Assembly (NCBI GenBank): GCA_947165555.1
Contig: CAMVAR010000045.1
Location: 1 to 6,092 of the forward strand
Length of the DNA: 6,092 nucleotides
Direction: 5' to 3'
From: an uncultured Pseudomonadota bacterium
GTDB lineage: Bacteria; Pseudomonadota; Alphaproteobacteria; Rs-D84
Positions 1 to 5,562 of the stretch are shown here, piece by piece (position 1 is the stretch's first letter; each line of letters begins with the position of its first letter). The notes below the pieces were generated by a model. The model saw nothing but the letters and a program-made list of their open reading frames with translations. It searched no databases and was not told where the DNA came from. Made by a program: the position numbers and the translations under genes.

Positions 1-553
1 AGACCGATATTCCGCGGTCACGCAATTCCGCCGCCAACGCGATGCTAAATGACATTACATACGATTTTGTTGCGGCATATACCGCAAAGTTGCCCAACGG
101 CAAAAATGCCGCAAGTGACGCCACATTTATAATACGTCCGCCGCGTTGCATATGCGGCAATACGAACCCGCAAATTCCCGTAAGTGATGTGCAGTTCAAA
201 TCTATCATTGACATTTCGCGTACGGGGTCGGTTTCATCAAACGGCCCGTATGTGCCAAACCCCGCATTGTTTATCAACAAATCAACAATAAATTTGCCGT
301 TCTGTGATTCCGTGGCCAGCATATCTTTCACGCGCCCCGCGCCATTTGCGCCACACAAATCGAATGCAAATGTTCGCACGGCAATATCGCGCCCCGTCAA
401 TTCGCGCGCAAATTGGTTCAGTTTATCCTGTTCCCGGGCAATCAACCACATTTCTGTGGTTTTGCCGGCACCACTGTGTTGGGCATAAATCTGGCGGCCG
501 AACTCTGCACCCATACCCGAACTGGCCCCTGTAATGATAATAATATGTTTCAT
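1..553 (-). CDS. Short-chain dehydrogenase/reductase (SDR), C-terminus cut by window edge
   Basis: This is a classical-type SDR, a cytosolic NAD(P)-dependent oxidoreductase with a Rossmann fold; the substrate cannot be told from sequence. I translated the minus strand from ATG at 553-551 and found 184 open codons running off the window start. The cofactor glycine motif TGASSGMG is at residues 8-15, NNAG at 95-98, the structural Asn in DLN at 120, the catalytic Ser in the NVAS stretch at 146, and the YxxxK pair (YAATK) with Tyr159 and Lys163. Classical SDRs are about 250 residues, so roughly the last 65-80 are missing. No Shine-Dalgarno is visible; a good promoter ends 7 nt before the ATG, so the mRNA is probably leaderless or nearly so. 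The gene is divergent from rpsA. The motifs make the family secure; the physiological role is unknown. Confidence 0.93.
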   Translation of the reverse strand, partial: MKHIIIITGASSGMGAEFGRQIYAQHSGAGKTTEMWLIAREQDKLNQFARELTGRDIAVRTFAFDLCGANGAGRVKDMLATESQNGKFIVDLLINNAGFGTYGPFDETDPVREMSMIDLNCTSLTGICGFVLPHMQRGGRIINVASLAAFLPLGNFAVYAATKSYVMSFSIALAAELRDRGISV

Positions 554-560
554 GGGTATG

Positions 561-589
561 ATTATATTACAAAAATGCTTGATTTTCAA
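561..589 (-). promoter_or_regulatory. Promoter of the SDR gene
   Basis: Read on the minus strand, TTGAAA (589-584) and TATAAT (566-561) are separated by 17 bp, close to the sigma-70 consensus. The expected start of transcription, 6-8 nt past the -10 box, falls at about 555-553, next to or on the ATG. The -35 box shares one base with the -35 box of the opposing rpsA promoter. Confidence 0.7.
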
Positions 590-607
590 TTAAAAACTCT
601 ATATAAT
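579..607 (+). promoter_or_regulatory. Promoter of rpsA
   Basis: TTGATT (579-584) and a perfect TATAAT (602-607) are separated by 17 bp. The predicted transcription start is about 613-615, giving a leader of roughly 105 nt before the rpsA ATG. The -35 half lies back-to-back with that of the SDR promoter. Confidence 0.72.
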
Positions 608-611
608 TTGT

Positions 612-682
612 GCTGGTTTCGTGGGCGGGCGCGAAATCAGTCCGACTAACCCCGCAAGACCCTGCGGTTTTCTGATAGAAAA
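612..682 (+). promoter_or_regulatory. Structured rpsA mRNA leader: three successive hairpins
   Basis: Three stems can be drawn by eye. Stem one has 10 pairs including two G-U (612-621 with 632-641, 10-nt loop). Stem two is CCGCA/TGCGG (652-656 with 663-667, 6-nt loop). Stem three is a perfect TTTTCT/AGAAAA with a 3-nt loop (668-673 with 677-682). Stem two followed by TTTTCT could also act as a weak attenuator. In E. coli the rpsA leader folds into hairpins, lacks a good Shine-Dalgarno and is the target of autogenous repression by S1; a similar role here is inference. No Rfam family is claimed. Confidence 0.45.
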
Positions 683-718
683 ATATGACCGTGGCGGCAA
701 ACTTTGTATGAATTTATA

Positions 719-2407
719 ATGAAAGATTTATCCAAAGATTTATTTAACCCAATTGCCAACGAAGATTTCGTTAAAATGTTTGATGAAAACTATGGCAAAC
801 AAGAAACATTGCAAGGATACGCAACCAAGGGCACCGTCAAGGATATTCGTGGTGATTTTGCCATGGTTGATGTTGGCCTTAAATCCGAAGGTCGCGTTCC
901 ATTAAAGGAATTCGGCGCATCGGTTCCATCGGTTGGCGATATAATCGATGTTTTTGTTGAAAGATACGAATCCCGCGAAGGAACGGCGGTTCTGTCCTAT
1001 GCCAAGGCGCGCGCCGAAAAGGCATGGAAAGAATTGGAAAAGACCGTTGCCGAAGGTATTGACCCCGAAGGGACAATTATCGATGTCGTTCGTGGTGGCT
1101 ATACCGTTGACATCAATGGCGTATTCGCATTTATGCCATCGTCCCAGGTTGACCATAAACCGGTTCGCGATGCGAAATCTCTGATTGGGTTGAAAGACAA
1201 ATTCCGCGTTTTGAAAATGGATGCGTTGCGCACAAACGCAATTGTTTCCCGTCGCGCGATTCAATCTGACACAATCGCCGCCGCCCAGAAAGAGGCATTA
1301 AAGAACATTGAACTTGGCGCGGTTTTGGAAGGTACGGTTAAAAACATTACCGATTACGGCGTGTTTATTGACCTGGGCGGAATTGATGGTTTGTTGCACG
1401 TGACCGATTTGTCATGGAAACGCGTCAATCATCCACGTGAATTGGTTCATGTTGGCGAAAAAATACGGGTCAAGGTCATTCAATTCGACCCAGAAACACA
1501 CCGTATTTCACTTGGCGCGAAACAATTAGAAGACGACCCATGGGATACCGCATCGCGCGCATTCAATGTTGGCGATACCGTATCGGGCAAGGTTTCTTCT
1601 GTTACCGATTATGGCGCATTTATTGACCTGGGGAATAATATCGAAGGTTTGGTCCATATGTCTGAATTGTCATGGACAAACAAAAATATTCACCCGTCCA
1701 AGGTTTTGCAGAATGGCCAGGATGTAAACGTTGTCGTATTGGATATTGACCAAGAAAAACGCCGTATTTCGTTGGGCTATAAACAATTGCAACCAAACCC
1801 GTGGAAACAATTTGCCGAAACACACAATGTCGGCGACATTATCACCGGGCCGATTAAGAATACAACCGAATTTGGTCTGTTTGTTGCATTGACCCCGGAA
1901 TTGGACGGTATGGTTCACATTTCCGATTTGTCTTGGAACCGTTTGGACGAAGAAGAATTAAAGAAATTCGTCCGTGGCCAAGAAGTGACCGCGAAAATTT
2001 TGGACATCAATCCAGAAAAAGAACGTGTCACATTGGGTATCAAACAATTGACGGCCGGCGCGGACAACAACGCGGCGTCTATCAAGAAAGGCGCGGTTGT
2101 ATCCGGCACAGTATCTGAAATCACACCGGATGAATTGATTTTGGCGTTGCCGAACGACATCCGTGGAACAATTCGTCGCACCGATTTGTCGCGCGAAAAA
2201 TCTGAACAGGATACATCCAAGTTCAAGGTTGGCGACACGGTCGAAGCATCGGTTGTTTCCGTGGAAGGTAACAATGTTAAATTGTCCATCCGTGCACTTC
2301 AGGTCACATTGGAAAAACAGGCGGTCAAAGAATACGCCAACGAAGCAGACAGCGGTTCTGTTTTGGGTGACATCCTTGGCGCGGCCATTGAAAACAGCAA
2401 GAAATAA
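719..2407 (+). CDS. rpsA: 30S ribosomal protein S1
   Basis: S1 binds mRNA at the 30S subunit and helps initiate translation on leaders that are structured or lack a Shine-Dalgarno. The 562-residue product has the six S1 (OB-fold) repeats of the proteobacterial form, at about 34-96, 114-180, 199-270, 284-357, 371-444 and 457-528. Repeats three to five are the most canonical, with signatures such as TDYGVFIDLG and GLLHVTDLSW (about 211-233) and TDYGAFIDLG with GLVHMSELSW (about 297-319). Repeats one and two are the divergent, ribosome-docking type and repeat six is the weakest. I chose ATG 719 over the in-frame TTG at 704 because it gives a normal S1 start. Neither start has a convincing Shine-Dalgarno. 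It is apparently a single-gene unit: own promoter, strong terminator. The cmk gene that often precedes rpsA in proteobacteria is absent here. Confidence 0.97.
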   Translation: MKDLSKDLFNPIANEDFVKMFDENYGKQETLQGYATKGTVKDIRGDFAMVDVGLKSEGRVPLKEFGASVPSVGDIIDVFVERYESREGTAVLSYAKARAEKAWKELEKTVAEGIDPEGTIIDVVRGGYTVDINGVFAFMPSSQVDHKPVRDAKSLIGLKDKFRVLKMDALRTNAIVSRRAIQSDTIAAAQKEALKNIELGAVLEGTVKNITDYGVFIDLGGIDGLLHVTDLSWKRVNHPRELVHVGEKIRVKVIQFDPETHRISLGAKQLEDDPWDTASRAFNVGDTVSGKVSSVTDYGAFIDLGNNIEGLVHMSELSWTNKNIHPSKVLQNGQDVNVVVLDIDQEKRRISLGYKQLQPNPWKQFAETHNVGDIITGPIKNTTEFGLFVALTPELDGMVHISDLSWNRLDEEELKKFVRGQEVTAKILDINPEKERVTLGIKQLTAGADNNAASIKKGAVVSGTVSEITPDELILALPNDIRGTIRRTDLSREKSEQDTSKFKVGDTVEASVVSVEGNNVKLSIRALQVTLEKQAVKEYANEADSGSVLGDILGAAIENSKK

Positions 2408-2430
2408 TCTGTCGTTTTCAATAACAAACA

Positions 2431-2461
2431 AAAATCCCCGCTTGATTGCGGGGATTTTTTT
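2431..2461 (+). terminator. Intrinsic terminator of rpsA
   Basis: A perfect 11-bp inverted repeat (2431-2441 with 2448-2458) has a GC-rich core CCCCGC/GCGGGG and a 6-nt loop TTGATT, and runs into a T tract ending at 2461. It begins 23 nt after the rpsA stop. The A-rich left arm means it might also work on the opposite strand. Confidence 0.93.
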
Positions 2462-2471
2462 ATGATATAAT
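2442..2471 (+). promoter_or_regulatory. Probable promoter of the adk-like gene, nested in the rpsA terminator
   Basis: A perfect TATAAT lies at 2466-2471. The best -35 candidate is TTGATT at 2442-2447, 18 bp upstream, which is exactly the loop of the rpsA terminator. It matches the -35 hexamer of the rpsA promoter. Predicted start is about 2478, leaving a 22-nt leader. Confidence 0.6.
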
Positions 2472-2486
2472 TCGGCGACAATACAA

Positions 2487-2493
2487 GAAAGGA
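2487..2493 (+). promoter_or_regulatory. Ribosome binding site of the adk-like gene
   Basis: GAAAGGA sits 6 nt before ATG 2500. It fixes the start at 2500 rather than the in-frame upstream TTG at 2446, which lies inside the terminator hairpin and before the promoter -10 box. Confidence 0.8.
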
Positions 2494-2499
2494 TTAGCG

Positions 2500-3057
2500 A
2501 TGAAACCAAAAATGATTCTTCTTATGGGCGGCCAAGGCGTAGGCAAGGGCACACATGCACGCACGCTGGTTGCGCGTGATGGATACGCATATTTTGAAAC
2601 CGGCGCGGTATTACGCGCGTTACCGCCGGAATCAAATCTAGGCCAGATTATCGCACGTGGCGAATTGGTCCCGGACGCCGAATTATTTGACGTTGTTGCA
2701 TCACAAATTGATGGTGCAGGCGATATAATTCTTGATGGTTTTCCGCGCACATTGGGCCAGGCCCAATGGATTGTTCAAAATTATTCTGATAAATTTGATA
2801 TTCGTGTTATATACTTGAATGTGCCGGAAAGTGTTATGTTGGCGCGTATTGAAAACCGCATCCGCGAGGGTGGGGGACGCGCCGATGATGCCGACGCCGC
2901 AATTGTTCGCCGCCGATTGGACAGTTTTTGGAAAACAACCATGCCGGCAATTGAATGGTTGCGTACCGCGCCCGGCATACGTTTTTCGGATATTGATGTG
3001 TCCGCGGACGAATTCAAAGATAATTTTGCACGCGTATCGGCCGCATTGTCGCATTAA
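2500..3057 (+). CDS. adk: Adenylate kinase family nucleoside monophosphate kinase
   Basis: The 185-residue cytosolic P-loop kinase probably catalyses ATP + AMP = 2 ADP. Visible motifs are the P-loop GGQGVGKGT (10-18), the NMP-site TGAVLR (34-39), GELVPD (54-59), the family signature DGFPRT (79-84), and the LID region with RIREGGGRADD (119-129) followed by RRRLDSFWKTT. The LID is the short, zinc-free type. Departures from typical Adk: Gln replaces Pro in GxPGxGKGT, Ala-Val replaces Asp-Met in TGDMLR, and the stretch between TGAVLR and GELVPD is about six residues shorter than usual. It could therefore be a divergent Adk or a paralogue with altered substrate preference; UMP/CMP kinase is less likely because DGFPRT and the LID fit Adk. 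Its stop overlaps that of corA on the other strand by 4 bp. Confidence 0.88.
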   Translation: MKPKMILLMGGQGVGKGTHARTLVARDGYAYFETGAVLRALPPESNLGQIIARGELVPDAELFDVVASQIDGAGDIILDGFPRTLGQAQWIVQNYSDKFDIRVIYLNVPESVMLARIENRIREGGGRADDADAAIVRRRLDSFWKTTMPAIEWLRTAPGIRFSDIDVSADEFKDNFARVSAALSH

Positions 3058-3938
3058 ATGATGCGACGCCACACGGCGATAACCAACGCATATCCGACCA
3101 ATAATGCCATAATCAGTGCGAATATTATAAGCCCTGTGTTTGTATATTCTGCAAATGGCAGGCGTACGTTCATACCATAATACCCCACGACCAATGTTGG
3201 TGCCATCAGTACAATATTCCACATGGTTAATCGATTAATGTATGTATTGGAATCGATATTAATAACACTTTCGAATGTTTCTTTGATAGATTTTAACATT
3301 TTGGTATAACTGGTTACAACCTCGATACCCTGGGACAGTTCGATACGTGAATCTTCGACCAGTTCTACGCATTCATCGGTCTTTGCAAATCCGCGCACTT
3401 TTTCCAGTTTGTCTAACACCGACAAATTTCCCTTTAACCCGGTCATATATAATGTATAACTATTTTCCACGTCCAACAATGCCAACAGGTCACGTTTTCT
3501 GATTTGCTGTTGCAGATTTTTTTTAGATTCCACGACACGTTTGTTTAGTTCTTTTAAACACCGCAAATAAGACTCTGCAATATAATAGATAATATTTAAT
3601 ATAAATTCTTCACGGTTTGCTTTGTCTGCGGTCTTAATTTTATCCAATAAATCGCATCGTTTGCGACATACAGTAATAACACGACTGGTTGAATAAATTA
3701 TAGACAATGGCTCTGTGTGCCATTGTGTGTCGGTTTCACGGTTGACGATTGGAAAGCGCACAATTATAACCTTGTAATCATCTTCGATTTCTATGCGTGG
3801 TTGTTCGTCTGGGTCTAAAATGTCCGAAATTGTGTCTTCGTCAATTTTGTATTCATCTTGTAATTTTTCAAAATCTTCATGGTCTGGGTTTCCGACGTTC
3901 ACCCATGTAAAGCCCTTTAATTTTTCTGATATGAACAT
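3054..3938 (-). CDS. corA: CorA-family divalent cation transporter
   Basis: This inner-membrane channel, pentameric in the family, imports Mg2+ and in some members Co2+, Ni2+ or Zn2+. The 294-residue product has the CorA layout: an acidic cytoplasmic N-terminal domain (about 1-130), long helices rich in charge forming the stalk (about 130-235), and two C-terminal membrane segments (about 235-253 and 268-290). The hallmark YGMN is at 254-257, at the end of the first membrane helix, and the tail WRRII is basic as expected for a cytoplasmic C-terminus. The periplasmic loop lacks the MPEL motif of E. coli CorA, having RLPFAEYTNTG instead, which is common outside the enteric subgroup. The start is well supported by AAGGAGG 5 nt upstream. 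It is monocistronic as far as visible, convergent with the adk-like gene and with no terminator between them. Confidence 0.94.
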   Translation of the reverse strand: MFISEKLKGFTWVNVGNPDHEDFEKLQDEYKIDEDTISDILDPDEQPRIEIEDDYKVIIVRFPIVNRETDTQWHTEPLSIIYSTSRVITVCRKRCDLLDKIKTADKANREEFILNIIYYIAESYLRCLKELNKRVVESKKNLQQQIRKRDLLALLDVENSYTLYMTGLKGNLSVLDKLEKVRGFAKTDECVELVEDSRIELSQGIEVVTSYTKMLKSIKETFESVINIDSNTYINRLTMWNIVLMAPTLVVGYYGMNVRLPFAEYTNTGLIIFALIMALLVGYALVIAVWRRII

Positions 3939-3943
3939 GGAAG

Positions 3944-3950
3944 CCTCCTT
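3944..3950 (-). promoter_or_regulatory. Strong Shine-Dalgarno of corA
   Basis: On the minus strand AAGGAGG is 5 nt before the ATG at 3938. It is the only near-perfect ribosome binding site in the window, in contrast to the apparently leaderless SDR and dacA starts. Confidence 0.85.
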
Positions 3951-3971
3951 GGAATAAAAATTAACCTGGGT

Positions 3972-3999
3972 ATTCTATTCACAAAAAAATAAAAATCAA
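3972..3999 (-). promoter_or_regulatory. Candidate promoter of corA
   Basis: On the minus strand TTGATT (3999-3994) and TAGAAT (3977-3972) are separated by 16 bp. The predicted start at about 3965 gives a leader of roughly 27 nt containing the Shine-Dalgarno. The region is very AT-rich, so chance matches are possible. Confidence 0.5.
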
Positions 4000-4050
4000 A
4001 CTAAAAAATTCCTGGGACAAGAATACTATATAAAAATGGTTAAAAACGAT

Positions 4051-4056
4051 TATACT
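4051..4056 (+). promoter_or_regulatory. Possible -10 box of the 44-codon ORF
   Basis: TATACT ends 8 nt before the ATG at 4065, so a transcript would start at or within a base or two of the start codon. No good -35 box is visible at the right distance, so support is weak. Confidence 0.3.
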
Positions 4057-4064
4057 TGTGTATT

Positions 4065-4199
4065 ATGCCAAAGTTTAAGATGCCATCTGCATACCGTATA
4101 TCGCAATACCTGCTTCGGGTGCTGGTTGTGTTTTTGTGCATATTGCTTGTTGTGTGGGCCGTTGGATACATGGGGCCATTAATCACATTAATATTTTAA
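4065..4199 (+). CDS. Small single-span membrane protein, unrecognised (44 aa)
   Basis: I do not recognise this protein. The 44-codon ORF starts at ATG 4065 and ends in TAA at 4197-4199. It has a basic N-terminus (MPKFKMPSAYRISQYLLR) followed by about 20 strongly hydrophobic residues such as LVVFLCILLVVWAVGYMG and then PLITLIF. The positive-inside rule predicts a cytoplasmic N-terminus and one membrane helix at about 16-38. There is no Shine-Dalgarno, but that is also true of dacA and the SDR gene. An internal ATG at 4080 would give 39 residues. It is divergent from corA and precedes dacA in the same direction. A second, cysteine-rich ORF overlaps it in another frame, so coding is likely but not proven. 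Confidence 0.5.
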   Translation: MPKFKMPSAYRISQYLLRVLVVFLCILLVVWAVGYMGPLITLIF

Positions 4200-4304
4200 A
4201 ATTCTTGGCCGAACAATAGATGTTGTTCACATATCTAAGGCCCTGAATCAGAATCTTATTCAGTCCCGCTAGCTGACTTATCAAGATACAGGCATCAGTC
4301 CAAG

Positions 4305-4320
4305 GATAATTTTTTGTTTT
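4305..4320 (+). terminator. Weak candidate terminator (T tract after AT-rich stem)
   Basis: GATAA at 4305-4309 can pair with TTATC at 4278-4282 and is followed by six T, a G and four T. The stem is short and AT-rich with a 22-nt loop, so this is a poor intrinsic terminator on its own. Confidence 0.25.
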
Positions 4321-4347
4321 CTAACACAAAAAGTAATAAAAATATGT

Positions 4348-4375
4348 TTGATTTATTTAGTCACATTGTTATTAT
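4348..4375 (+). promoter_or_regulatory. Candidate promoter of dacA-holB
   Basis: TTGATT (4348-4353) and TATTAT (4370-4375) are separated by 16 bp. The predicted start at about 4382 falls directly before the ATG at 4383, which implies a leaderless dacA mRNA. A second TATTAT at 4373-4378 with a 19-bp spacer would shift the start to about 4385. Confidence 0.45.
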
Positions 4376-4382
4376 TATGCAC

Positions 4383-5558
4383 ATGATGAAAGCATTTGTT
4401 ACAATCTTACTATTTTTTGTTACACTGCCCGTGGGTGCAGATTTTGATACCAGGGCCCGGTCTGCATTTTTGATAGACTATGATTCCGGTGTGGAAATCG
4501 TTGCCAAAAATGCGGATACATTGATGCCACCGTCGTCAATGTTAAAATTGATGACATTGGCTGTGTTGTTTGACCGTGTGAAATCTGGGGAATTGTCGTT
4601 AGATACCCGATTGCCGGTCGGCCCCAATGCGGATTATAAAAATCCCACCTGGTACCCGGCCAGCAAGATTTGCCTTACCGCGGGCCAAGAAATAACTGTT
4701 CGCGATTTGATTTTGGGGCTTATTGTTGTATCTGGGGGGGACGCGTCGGTTGTTGTTGCCGAAGGTATTGCGGGCACCGAAGATAATTTCACAAAACTAA
4801 TGACAGACAAGGCACGCAGTATTGGTATGCCCCGATCGACTTTTGGTAATGCGTCTGGATTACCGCATGATAATAATCTGATGACCAGTCGCGAATTGGC
4901 AACACTGGCGTATCATATTATTTCGGATTATCCAGATTTGTATCCGATGTTTGCGACGAAACGCTTTGAATATGCGGATTATAATGATTCGTGGTGCCGC
5001 GAATGGGGCCGCACCCATACATTGAATTATAATCGATTACTGTTTATTATGCCGGGTGCCGATGGGCTTAAAACCGGGCATACGGATATGGGTGGTTATG
5101 GTATGGTGGCCAGTGCGGTATCCGCCGGCCGTCGTCTAATTGGTGTAATAAATGGGTTTAATGGTCGCGGTCATGATGCGTTGGCCAACGAAATGAAGAA
5201 ATTATTAACGCATGGGTTTACAACGACAACAACACGTGTATTTTATCGCCCCGGTGATGATGTTGTGCCGGTGCCGGTCTGGTATGGCCGACGTGACACG
5301 GTCATGGCGACGGTTGATAAAACATTTGCCGTAACAACGGAAAAATCGGTTGGTGTATCTGGGTTGCGGATATTGGCGCGATATGATGACCCGGTTGCGG
5401 CGCCGGTTGGGGTGGGGGACACGGTTGGCGAAATTGTTGCCGAACAGAACGGGCGTATTGTTGCCCGCGGTAAATTGGTTGCAAAAAATCGTGTATCCCG
5501 GATTCAGTTTTTTGGTCGTATGTGGAAAAATATTATGGTTTTAATTATGGGAAAATAG
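4383..5558 (+). CDS. dacA: D-alanyl-D-alanine carboxypeptidase (PBP5/6 type, peptidase S11)
   Basis: The enzyme removes the terminal D-Ala from peptidoglycan pentapeptides in the periplasm and belongs to the low-molecular-mass penicillin-binding proteins. From ATG 4383 it has 391 residues, normal for the family. A signal peptide spans 1-19 (MMKAFVTILLFF core, probable cut after VGA). The nucleophile motif is SMLK (Ser52, Lys55), the second motif reads SGG at 117-119 where SGN is usual, and the third is KTGHT from 230. A PBP5-type C-terminal beta domain (about 275-375) and an amphipathic, membrane-anchoring tail (FFGRMWKNIMVLIMGK) follow. In-frame starts exist upstream at TTG 4314 and ATG 4377, but they precede the predicted transcription start or disrupt the signal peptide. 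ATG 4386 is equally possible. It is 4 nt from holB, so the two are probably cotranscribed. The symbol could equally be dacC or dacF. Confidence 0.93.
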   Translation: MMKAFVTILLFFVTLPVGADFDTRARSAFLIDYDSGVEIVAKNADTLMPPSSMLKLMTLAVLFDRVKSGELSLDTRLPVGPNADYKNPTWYPASKICLTAGQEITVRDLILGLIVVSGGDASVVVAEGIAGTEDNFTKLMTDKARSIGMPRSTFGNASGLPHDNNLMTSRELATLAYHIISDYPDLYPMFATKRFEYADYNDSWCREWGRTHTLNYNRLLFIMPGADGLKTGHTDMGGYGMVASAVSAGRRLIGVINGFNGRGHDALANEMKKLLTHGFTTTTTRVFYRPGDDVVPVPVWYGRRDTVMATVDKTFAVTTEKSVGVSGLRILARYDDPVAAPVGVGDTVGEIVAEQNGRIVARGKLVAKNRVSRIQFFGRMWKNIMVLIMGK

Positions 5559-5562
5559 CAAG

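Larger units (their letters stand above)
4200..4376 (+). other. Intergenic region with three consecutive hairpins; possible structured RNA or 3' UTR
   Basis: No gene is supported here. Three inverted repeats follow one another: GAACAA/TTGTTC (4211-4216 with 4223-4228), CTGAAT/ATTCAG (4243-4248 with 4258-4263), and a looser one with CTGA/TCAG (4273-4276 with 4295-4298) or alternatively TTATC/GATAA (4278-4282 with 4305-4309). The second and third hairpins both begin CTGA and end TCAGTCC. A T tract (4310-4315, then TTTT 4317-4320) follows, so the region could terminate the 44-codon transcript or an independent small RNA. I found no tRNA, 6S or SRP RNA features. The dacA promoter occupies the last 30 bases. 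Confidence 0.35.

Noticed and set aside
42..488. Open reading frame of 148 codons on the plus strand at the window start.
   Set aside because: It is antisense to the SDR gene, which carries all the diagnostic SDR motifs; the plus-strand product resembles nothing and is a shadow.
704..718. TTG start for S1, five codons upstream of ATG 719.
   Set aside because: No better ribosome binding site supports it, and ATG 719 gives a typical S1 N-terminus; not excluded outright.
1340..2050. Repeated similar DNA segments within rpsA (for example around 1347-1380 and 1599-1632).
   Set aside because: They reflect the homologous S1 domains of the protein, not a DNA repeat or mobile element.
1958..2509. 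Long minus-strand open frame of 183 codons across the 3' part of rpsA.
   Set aside because: It lies opposite the well-supported S1 repeats and crosses the terminator; the product is rich in Arg/Cys/Phe with no recognisable domain.
3970..4026. Inverted repeat GTATTCT/AGAATAC flanking the corA promoter, and two copies of CCTGGG nearby (3965 and 4011), as a possible operator.
   Set aside because: Arms are only 7 bp with a 43-nt gap in AT-rich sequence; this is within chance expectation.
4036..4182. A 48-codon cysteine-rich ORF (MVKNDYTCVLCQSLRCHLHT start) with CxxC-like spacing, overlapping the 44-codon membrane ORF in another frame.
   Set aside because: Its cysteines come from TGT/TGC read out of frame from a Leu/Val-rich stretch (TTG, GTG, CTG codons). 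The overlapping frame gives a coherent basic-then-hydrophobic membrane protein, which is the more natural reading.
4200..4320. A tRNA, 6S RNA, SRP RNA or tmRNA in the hairpin-rich gap.
   Set aside because: No T-arm consensus, no cloverleaf spacing and no recognisable 6S or SRP core was found; the hairpins are too short and the region too small for 6S.
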